In this document: positions 1 to 4,950 of the stretch, piece after piece
Layout: every line of letters begins with the position of its first letter
Numbering within the stretch: the stretch's first letter is position 1
Translations under genes and position numbers: made by a program
Notes under the pieces: generated by a model
Databases searched by the model: none
Seen by the model: only the letters and a program-made list of their open reading frames with translations
What the model was told of the DNA's origin: nothing
Source: Frankiales bacterium
Lineage (GTDB): Bacteria; Actinomycetota; Actinomycetes; Mycobacteriales; Jatrophihabitantaceae
Reading direction: 5' to 3'
DNA: 8,644 nucleotides
Assembly: GCA_025963265.1 (NCBI GenBank)
Contig: JAOPUY010000594.1
Location: forward strand, 1-8,644

Positions 1-901
1 AGTGGCCGTAGCGCGGGCCGCGGCCGCTCGAGGCGTCGCCATGGGCCTGAGCTCGTTCGCCAGCCGCTCGATCGAGGACGTCGCCGCGGTCAACTCGCAG
101 ACCTTCTTCCAGATGTACTGGGTCGGCACCCGCGACGTGCTGGTCCAGCGGATGGAACGGGCGCGGGCCGCGGGGGCCAAGGGCCTGATCATGACCCTGG
201 ACTGGTCCTTCTCCAACGGCCGGGACTGGGGCAGCCCGAGCATCCCCGACAAGATCGACCTGAAGACCGCGGTCAAGTTCGCACCCGAGGTGCTCATGCG
301 TCCGGGCTGGCTCTACCGGTTCGGAAAGACCGGCAAGATCCCCGACCTGACGACGCCGAACCTGACGCCGCCCGGCGGCACCGCGCCGACCTTCTTCGGC
401 GCCTACGGCGAGTGGATGCAGACCCCGCTGCCGACCTGGGAGGACGTCGCCTGGCTGCGCGAGCAGTGGGGCGGCCCGTTCATGCTCAAGGGCATCGAGC
501 GCATCGACGATGCCAAGCGGGCCATCGACGCGGGCGTGTCGGCGATCTCGGTCTCCAACCACGGCGGCAACAACCTCGACGGCACCCCGGCGACGATTCG
601 CACGCTGCCCGCGGTGGCCCGGGCCGTGAACGGCCAGGTGGAGGTGCTGCTCGACGGCGGCATCCGCCGCGGTGGGGACGTCGTCAAGGCGCTCGCCCTC
701 GGCGCGGACGCGGTGCTGATCGGTCGGGCCTACCTGTGGGGCCTGGCGGCCAACGGCCAGGCCGGAGTGGAGAACGTCCTCGACATTCTGCGGGGCGGCA
801 TCGACTCGGCCATCCTCGGCCTCGGTCATAGCTCGGTGAAGGAGCTCAGCCCGGCCGACGTCGTCGTCCCGCCCGGCTTCACCCGCACCCTGGGGGAGTG
901 A
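1..901 (+). CDS. mftD: Pre-mycofactocin synthase MftD, FMN-dependent alpha-hydroxyacid dehydrogenase family (5' end missing)
   Basis: The visible 299 residues are the C-terminal part of an FMN-dependent alpha-hydroxyacid dehydrogenase TIM barrel. The reading frame is open at the left edge, and the GTG at base 2 is an internal valine, not a start. Within the visible part, the FMN lysine lies in FMLKG (K163), the catalytic His in SNHGGNNLDG (H187), and the flavin phosphate-binding region in LLDGGIRRGGD and GADAVLIGRAYLWG (from about 215 on). Lactate and glycolate oxidases have SNHGGRQLD. Here the substrate-carboxylate Arg is Asn, which I recall as a mark of MftD, as is the C-terminal block ANGQAGVENVLDILRGGIDSA. 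MftD oxidatively deaminates the AHDP intermediate made from the MftA peptide, giving pre-mycofactocin in the cytosol. No mftE follows it, so the cluster is split or rearranged here. A non-mycofactocin paralogue is possible but less likely. Confidence 0.85.
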   Translation, partial: VAVARAAAARGVAMGLSSFASRSIEDVAAVNSQTFFQMYWVGTRDVLVQRMERARAAGAKGLIMTLDWSFSNGRDWGSPSIPDKIDLKTAVKFAPEVLMRPGWLYRFGKTGKIPDLTTPNLTPPGGTAPTFFGAYGEWMQTPLPTWEDVAWLREQWGGPFMLKGIERIDDAKRAIDAGVSAISVSNHGGNNLDGTPATIRTLPAVARAVNGQVEVLLDGGIRRGGDVVKALALGADAVLIGRAYLWGLAANGQAGVENVLDILRGGIDSAILGLGHSSVKELSPADVVVPPGFTRTLGE

Positions 902-1146
902 GCGCCGCAGCGCCGAACCGCGTCATCAGCGACCGGCCCGAGTGTCTGAACAGCATGACTGTTCTCATTCTCTCGATCGCCGTCGCTGTCATCGCCGCCC
1001 TCACCGTCCTCGCCGGAGTGCTCGTCGTCCGCGGGCCGGTCCAGATCCGCGAATTAGAGCGACGCCACCGCCTCGCTCAGGAGCGGCCAGCCAGCCCGGC
1101 CACCAGGTTGATGGTGACGGCCAGGATGACCGCGCCGAACAGGTAA
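898..1146 (+). CDS. Possible small single-pass membrane protein, unknown function
   Basis: I do not recognise this protein. It reads 82 residues from a GTG that overlaps the mftD stop as GTGA. An ATG at 955 would give 63 residues, and neither start has a clear Shine-Dalgarno. From residue 20 a strongly hydrophobic stretch of about 27 residues (LILSIAVAVIAALTVLAGVL) forms one membrane helix. A basic, probably cytoplasmic tail rich in Arg follows (RELERRHRLAQERP). Third codon positions up to about 1080 are mostly G or C, as in real genes of this window. The last 70 bp lie antisense to the end of the DUF1345 gene, and the tail there looks like read-through with no family character. It could be a real small protein extended by loss of an earlier stop, or a chance ORF. 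The coupled start would place it in the mftD transcript. Confidence 0.4.
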   Translation: MSAAAPNRVISDRPECLNSMTVLILSIAVAVIAALTVLAGVLVVRGPVQIRELERRHRLAQERPASPATRLMVTARMTAPNR

Positions 1147-1757
1147 GACAGCAAGGCCTGCCGCAACGCCGTGGAACGGATCGGAGTGGTCTGCAGGTCG
1201 GTGTCGGAGACCTGGAAGGTCATCCCGATCGTGAAGGCCAAGTAGGCGAAATCGCTGTACCGGGGCGGCGTGGACTGGTTGAAGTCCACGCCGCCGTCGC
1301 GGCCGCCGTAATACAGCGAGGCGTAGCGCAGGGTGTAGACCGTGTGGACCAGCAACCACGACAAGGCCACAGTGATCAACCCCACTCCGGCCAGCCAGTC
1401 CCGGGTGGACCCGCTGGCCGAGTTGGCCTGGATCAGGAAAAAGCCGACCGCCGAGAGGCTAGCCACCGCGGCCAGGAGCAGCAGGCTGTCCCCGGCCGAC
1501 CGGGTCGGGTCCTCCCGGGTGGCGTGGTCGGCCGTCTGGTCAGGATTCATCCGCGCGATCACCAGCCAGGTCCACATCTCCAGCACGAAGGCCGCGGCGT
1601 CCCAGCCGACCGCGGGTGCGTAGCTCGCGATGCCGAGCGCGATGACCAGGATCGCGACGGCGATCCCGACCAGCGTCGACACCGCGATGCGCATCCCGGT
1701 GCTAGCGCCGTGCATGCGGCTCAAGGTCAGCCAGGCCGAGGGTCGGGACGCATTCAT
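1077..1757 (-). CDS. DUF1345 domain-containing integral membrane protein
   Basis: The 226-residue protein has about five membrane helices, near residues 23-45, 52-69, 91-110, 121-140 and 199-222. It matches the DUF1345 pattern as I know it: an EDPTR-type loop near 82-86, then HTVYTLRYASLYY (138-150), a DF-containing loop, YSDFAYLAFTIGMTFQVSD (167-185) and a final helix ending in INLVAGL. The function of the family is unknown, so none is assigned. The ATG at 1757 is preferred because a GATAAT box lies exactly 6 nt upstream, which gives a leaderless mRNA. In-frame ATGs at residues 15 and 22 are alternatives. The gene is divergent from mtr across 40 bp. Its 3' end overlaps the small ORF from the other side by 70 bp, with no room for a terminator between them. 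Confidence 0.85.
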   Translation of the reverse strand: MNASRPSAWLTLSRMHGASTGMRIAVSTLVGIAVAILVIALGIASYAPAVGWDAAAFVLEMWTWLVIARMNPDQTADHATREDPTRSAGDSLLLLAAVASLSAVGFFLIQANSASGSTRDWLAGVGLITVALSWLLVHTVYTLRYASLYYGGRDGGVDFNQSTPPRYSDFAYLAFTIGMTFQVSDTDLQTTPIRSTALRQALLSYLFGAVILAVTINLVAGLAGRS

Positions 1758-1763
1758 GCCTGC

Positions 1764-1769
1764 ATTATC
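1764..1769 (-). promoter_or_regulatory. Putative -10 box of a leaderless promoter for the DUF1345 gene
   Basis: The minus strand reads GATAAT, five of six matches to TATAAT, and 6 nt (GCAGGC) separate it from the ATG at 1757. That spacing puts transcription start on the A of the start codon, so the mRNA would have no leader and no ribosome binding site. I see no convincing -35 box. The assignment rests on spacing and consensus only. Confidence 0.55.
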
Positions 1770-1785
1770 TGGCCCAGGCGATCAG

Positions 1786-1791
1786 TACGCT
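1786..1791 (+). promoter_or_regulatory. Putative -10 box of a leaderless promoter for mtr
   Basis: TACGCT fits the actinobacterial -10 pattern TANNNT and lies 6 nt (GGCGAC) before the GTG at 1798, so transcription would begin at that GTG. No Shine-Dalgarno precedes the GTG, as expected of a leaderless gene. The box supports 1798 as the mtr start over longer versions that begin inside the DUF1345 gene. Confidence 0.5.
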
Positions 1792-1797
1792 GGCGAC

Positions 1798-3168
1798 GTG
1801 GCTGACATCGCGCATTTCGATCTGGCAATCATTGGTTCCGGCTCGGGCAACTCGCTGGTGACCAAGGCGTACGCCGACAAGCAGGTGGCCATCGTCGAGG
1901 AAGGCATCTTCGGCGGCACCTGCCTCAACGTCGGCTGCATCCCGACCAAGATGTACGTCTACGCGGCCGACGTCGCGGCGACCGCGGCCGACTCCAGCCG
2001 CTACGGGGTCGACACCCTGATCGACGGCGTCCGCTGGGGCGACATCCGCGACCGGATCTTCACCCGGATCGACGCCATCTCCGCCGGCGGCAAGGACTAC
2101 CGGGCGCACGGGCCCAACACCACGGTCTTCGACGGCCACGCCCGCCTCGCCGGCCCGCGGATGATCGAGGTCTCCACCGGGGAGCAGTTCACCGCCGATC
2201 AGATCGTGCTGGCCGCGGGCGGGCACGCGGTTGTGCCGGAGGTCATCGCGCGGTCGGGCGTGCCCTACTACACCTCGGACACGATCATGCGCATCGAGGA
2301 CGTTCCCAGCCGGTTGTTGATCCTCGGCGGCGGCTACATCGGCGCCGAGTTCGCGCACATCTTCAGCGCGCTCACCGCCGAGGTGACCATCATCGTGCGC
2401 GGCGAGTCGATGCTGCGGCAGCTCGACGACGAACTGGCCGCGGCCTTCACCGAGCAGGCGGTCAAGCAGTGGGACGTCCGGCTCAAGACCCAGGTGACCG
2501 CGGCCCGGGTCGTCGACGGCGAGATTCACCTCGAGCTGTCGGATGGATCCAGCGTCGAGGGCGACGTGCTGCTGGTCGCGGCCGGGCGCCATCCGAACAC
2601 CGCCGACCTCGGGCTCGGCGTCGCCGGGGTGCAGACGCACCCGGACGGGCGGGTGGCCGTCGACCGCTACGGGCACACCAGCGTCGAGGGCATCTGGGCC
2701 CTGGGCGACGTCTCCTCGGAATTCCAGCTCAAGCACGTGGCCAATCACGAGGCGCGCGTCGTCGCCCACAACCTGACCCATCCGCAGGAGCTGCGCTCCT
2801 TTGACTACCGGTACGTGCCGTCGGCGGTGTTCACCCATCCGCAGTTGGCCAGCGTCGGACTGACCGAGGAACAGGCCCGCGCCCACGGCTACAACTACGT
2901 GAGCGCCACCCAGGCCTTCGGCGACACGGCCTACGGCTGGGCGTTGGAGGACACCACCGGGATCTGCAAACTGGTGGCCGACGCGGACACCGGGTTGCTG
3001 CTCGGGGCCCACTTGATGGGACCGCAGTCCTCGAACCTGATCCAGCCGCTGATCCAGGCCATGAGCTTCGGCCAGAAGGTCGTCGACGTCGCCCGCGGCC
3101 AGTACTGGATTCACCCAGCCCTGATGGAGGTTGTCGAGAACGCCCTGCTCAAACTTGAGCTCTCGTGA
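1798..3168 (+). CDS. mtr: Mycothione reductase
   Basis: This NADPH-dependent flavoprotein reduces mycothiol disulfide back to mycothiol, the main low-molecular-weight thiol of actinobacteria, in the cytosol. From the GTG at 1798 it has 456 residues, close to the family length of about 460. It shows the FAD dinucleotide motif GSGSGN (13-18), the redox-active disulfide in GGTCLNVGCIPTK (C42, C47), the NADPH motif GGGYIG (177-182) with a basic VRGE following, a second FAD motif ending in ALGDVSS, and the dimer-interface catalytic pair in WIHPALMEVVENALL (H439, E444). The run KHVANHEARVV and the GQYWIHPAL end favour mycothione reductase over dihydrolipoamide dehydrogenase. Longer starts at 1756 and 1630 would add non-homologous residues antisense to the DUF1345 gene. 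The stop overlaps the next start as GTGA, so the ROK gene is probably translated by coupling. Confidence 0.93.
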   Translation: MADIAHFDLAIIGSGSGNSLVTKAYADKQVAIVEEGIFGGTCLNVGCIPTKMYVYAADVAATAADSSRYGVDTLIDGVRWGDIRDRIFTRIDAISAGGKDYRAHGPNTTVFDGHARLAGPRMIEVSTGEQFTADQIVLAAGGHAVVPEVIARSGVPYYTSDTIMRIEDVPSRLLILGGGYIGAEFAHIFSALTAEVTIIVRGESMLRQLDDELAAAFTEQAVKQWDVRLKTQVTAARVVDGEIHLELSDGSSVEGDVLLVAAGRHPNTADLGLGVAGVQTHPDGRVAVDRYGHTSVEGIWALGDVSSEFQLKHVANHEARVVAHNLTHPQELRSFDYRYVPSAVFTHPQLASVGLTEEQARAHGYNYVSATQAFGDTAYGWALEDTTGICKLVADADTGLLLGAHLMGPQSSNLIQPLIQAMSFGQKVVDVARGQYWIHPALMEVVENALLKLELS

Positions 3169-4097
3169 ACGTGCCGATCCTCGAGGTCGGCGGAACCCAC
3201 GTCACCGCGGCCTGGATCAGCCAACCGGACTGGGCCGTCCTACAGGCCAGCCGACTCGAATTGGACGCCACCGCCGACGGCCCGCGGCTGGTGGCCGCCC
3301 TGACCGGCGCCGCCGTCGGGCTGCGGGCCCCGGCTGGCGCTCGCTGGGGCATCGCGTTGCCGGGCCCGTTTGACTACCAAAGCGGGGTGGCGCGCTACAC
3401 CGGCGTGGGCAAGTTCGACCAACTCAACGGCGTCAACCTGCGCGCTGAGCTCACCCGCGGCCTGCGCGCGGCCGGCTCGGCTCCGGGTGAGCTGACTTTC
3501 CTCAACGACGCCAGCGCTTTCCTGATCGGCGAGTGGCTCGGTGGCGCGGCTCAGGGAACCCGTCGCAGCATGGCTCTGACGCTGGGGACGGGCGTCGGTT
3601 CCGCCTTCCTGACCGACGGCGAGATCGTCGACGCGGGCCCCACCGTGCCCGAGCAAGGCGAGGTTCACCTGCTGAGCTATCGCGGACTGCCTTTAGAAGA
3701 CTGGGTTTCCCGCCGCGCCATCCGCAAGAGCTACGGCCAGTGGGACGCCGACGTGGACGAGATCGCCACTCGCGCCCGAGCCGGCGACGGGGCGGCCCGC
3801 CGCGCGTTGACCGACGCCTTCGCAATCCTAGGCGAGGTGATCGGCCCGTGGGCCAAACGCTTTCGGGCCGAAGTGCTCGTGCTCGGCGGATCCATCAGCG
3901 GTTCTTTCGACCTCGTCGAGGGTCCGCTCCGGGCGGGTCTAGCCGGGTCGGCCGACGCCACGATGACCGTGGCCCGAGCGCACAACCTCGACTCCGCCAG
4001 CCTGATCGGAGCGGCCTACTGGGCCGGCCGGGCCAGCGAGCGGACGTTGAGGGCGTCGACCGGCCCGTCGCCGGCGCCCAGCTCGACCAGTCCGTGA
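3165..4097 (+). CDS. ROK-family protein, probable sugar kinase without the zinc motif
   Basis: The 310-residue protein has the ROK/actin-like ATPase fold signs: a phosphate loop EVGGTHVTAA (7-16), a sugar-site loop GIALPGPFD (about 62-70), LNDAS with the expected catalytic base D115, a second phosphate loop LGTGVGSAF (140-148) and an adenosine motif VLVLGGSIS near 244-252. ROK kinases normally carry a Cys-rich zinc site (CxCGxxGC) after the conserved His. Here GEVHLLSYRGLPLEDW keeps the His (H168) but has no Cys. The first loop has Glu where most ROK kinases have Asp. No DNA-binding domain is present, so it is not a ROK repressor. The substrate cannot be told from sequence. It starts inside the mtr stop codon and probably shares its mRNA. 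The last 27 residues or so are low-complexity (Ser, Pro, Thr) and lie antisense to the end of thiD. Confidence 0.8.
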   Translation: MNVPILEVGGTHVTAAWISQPDWAVLQASRLELDATADGPRLVAALTGAAVGLRAPAGARWGIALPGPFDYQSGVARYTGVGKFDQLNGVNLRAELTRGLRAAGSAPGELTFLNDASAFLIGEWLGGAAQGTRRSMALTLGTGVGSAFLTDGEIVDAGPTVPEQGEVHLLSYRGLPLEDWVSRRAIRKSYGQWDADVDEIATRARAGDGAARRALTDAFAILGEVIGPWAKRFRAEVLVLGGSISGSFDLVEGPLRAGLAGSADATMTVARAHNLDSASLIGAAYWAGRASERTLRASTGPSPAPSSTSP

Positions 4098-4825
4098 GCA
4101 ACCGCGTCGCCGGCCACCCGATTGGCCTGCCGGGCCGCCACCGCTAAGGCCTCCCCGTGAGCCAGCCCCGCCGCCAACGCGGCCGAATGCGTGCAGCCGG
4201 CCCCATGCGTGGCCGCGACCGCGTGCCGCTGGACCGGGATCTCCAGATGCGACGCGCCATCAAAGAGATGGTCGACCGGACGCACGCCGTGGCCACCGGT
4301 CACTAGCGCGCCCTGGGCCCCCATCCGGACCAGCGCCTCGCTCAGCGCAGCGCGGTCCTCGACCGCCAAGCCAGTCAGCGCCTGAGCCTCCATCAGGTTC
4401 GGGGTGAGGACCCGGGCCATTGGAAACAGCTGCGCCACCAAGGCGGCCACCGCGTCCTCGCGCAGTAGCCGCGCGCCCGAAGAGGCGATCATGACCGGGT
4501 CCAGCACGATCGGCACGCCGGCGAGGTCGACCGCGGCCAGCGCCTCGGCGACCGCGGCGATGATCTCGGCCGAGAACAGCATGCCGATCTTCACTGCCGC
4601 CGGCCGCAGATCGGCGAACACGGCCTGAATCTGGGCCGCGACAAACTCCGGCGGGCACTGATGAATGGCCGTCACTCCCATCGTGTTCTGGGCGGTGAGC
4701 GCGACGATGGCCGAGGTGCCGTGCACGCCGCAGCGGGCGAAGGCCTTGAGGTCGGCCTGCACGCCGGCGCCGCCGCCGGAGTCCGAGGACGCGATCGTCA
4801 GCGCGACGGGCGGTTGGGCATTCAT
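4016..4825 (-). CDS. thiD: Hydroxymethylpyrimidine/phosphomethylpyrimidine kinase ThiD
   Basis: ThiD phosphorylates 4-amino-5-hydroxymethyl-2-methylpyrimidine (HMP) and then HMP phosphate, giving the pyrimidine diphosphate that ThiE joins to the thiazole. The 269 residues match the family length. Visible motifs are [20 protein letters not shown] (8-27, substrate-binding N-terminus), TAQNTMGV (44-51), VKIGML (78-83), [10 protein letters not shown] (108-117), [10 protein letters not shown] (141-150) and the anion-hole loop [10 protein letters not shown] (207-216) with C211. Most ThiD proteins have GTGC in this loop; here the Thr is Ala. The ATG at 4825 is supported by a -10 box 6 nt upstream, so the gene is probably leaderless. 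It points away from the TPP riboswitch on the other strand and so is not directly under it. It is a monofunctional enzyme, with no ThiE or TenA domain attached. Confidence 0.93.
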   Translation of the reverse strand: MNAQPPVALTIASSDSGGGAGVQADLKAFARCGVHGTSAIVALTAQNTMGVTAIHQCPPEFVAAQIQAVFADLRPAAVKIGMLFSAEIIAAVAEALAAVDLAGVPIVLDPVMIASSGARLLREDAVAALVAQLFPMARVLTPNLMEAQALTGLAVEDRAALSEALVRMGAQGALVTGGHGVRPVDHLFDGASHLEIPVQRHAVAATHGAGCTHSAALAAGLAHGEALAVAARQANRVAGDAVAHGLVELGAGDGPVDALNVRSLARPAQ

Positions 4826-4831
4826 GGGCCA

Positions 4832-4837
4832 ACCGTA
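4832..4837 (-). promoter_or_regulatory. Putative -10 box of a leaderless promoter for thiD
   Basis: The minus strand reads TACGGT, which fits TANNNT, followed by 6 nt (TGGCCC) and the thiD ATG at 4825. The geometry is the same as for mtr and the DUF1345 gene. No Shine-Dalgarno precedes the ATG. No clear -35 box is visible. Confidence 0.5.
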
Positions 4838-4838
4838 C

Positions 4839-4844
4839 TAACCT
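4839..4844 (+). promoter_or_regulatory. Putative -10 box for the riboswitch-permease transcript
   Basis: TAACCT fits TANNNT. A start 7 nt further would be G4851, directly before the 5' strand of riboswitch helix P1 (TCCC, 4852-4855). The box lies one base from the thiD -10 box on the other strand, so the two promoters probably cannot be occupied together. A weak TTGGGC at 4814-4819 inside thiD could act as a -35 box, though its 19-nt spacer is long. Confidence 0.45.
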
Positions 4845-4850
4845 CACACT

Positions 4851-4937
4851 GTCCCGCGGGAGCCTGGTTCACAGGCTGAGAGGATGACTGCTGTCATCGA
4901 CCGCTTGAACCTGATCCGGGTAGTGCCGGCGAAGGGA
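4851..4937 (+). promoter_or_regulatory. TPP riboswitch (THI element)
   Basis: The leader has the conserved thiamine pyrophosphate aptamer blocks: GGGAGCC (4858-4863), GGCTGAGA (4874-4881, whose CTGAGA binds the pyrimidine ring), and CCGCTTGAACCTGATCCGGG running on to TAGTGCCGGCGAAGGGA. Helices pair by eye: P1 TCCC 4852-4855 with GGGA 4934-4937; P2 GCGG 4856-4859 with CCGC 4901-4904; P3 GCCTG 4862-4866 with CAGGC 4872-4876; an optional P3a GATGAC 4883-4888 with GTCATC 4893-4898; P5 CCGG 4916-4919 with CCGG 4926-4929. The 3' strand of P1 is part of the purine-rich ribosome binding site of the permease. Ligand binding should therefore hide that site and lower translation when TPP is plentiful. 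No terminator hairpin with a T-run lies between aptamer and start codon, which also favours translational control. Confidence 0.95.
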
Positions 4938-4948
4938 GAGGTGGCCTC
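4934..4948 (+). promoter_or_regulatory. Ribosome binding site of the permease within the riboswitch expression platform
   Basis: GGGAGAGG (4934-4941) is a good Shine-Dalgarno, with 9 nt to the ATG at 4951. Its first four bases form the P1 strand of the TPP aptamer. Its last four bases, GAGG, can pair with CCTC at 4945-4948 across a 3-nt loop. The site could thus be hidden from both sides when TPP is bound. This is read from base pairing only. Confidence 0.6.
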
Positions 4949-4950
4949 AG

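Noticed and set aside
1630..1797. Longer N-terminus for mycothione reductase, from 1630 or 1756
   Set aside because: The extra residues are antisense to the DUF1345 gene and its promoter, are not flavoprotein-like, and would exceed the family length. The FAD motif follows soon after GTG 1798.
942..1805. Open frame of 287 codons on the plus strand
   Set aside because: It is antisense to the DUF1345 gene, which has clear family motifs. Its own translation is Arg/Gly/Gln-rich without structure.
1765..3114. Open frame of 449 codons on the minus strand
   Set aside because: It lies wholly antisense to mtr, is rich in Gly, Asp, Val and Arg as expected from GC-rich shadow frames, and has no recognisable domain.
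4841..4845. ACCTC as an anti-Shine-Dalgarno pairing with GAGGT at 4938-4942
   Set aside because: The pairing is perfect, but the bases fall in the putative -10 region and would not be in the RNA if transcription starts near 4851. It should be reconsidered if the start is mapped upstream of 4841.
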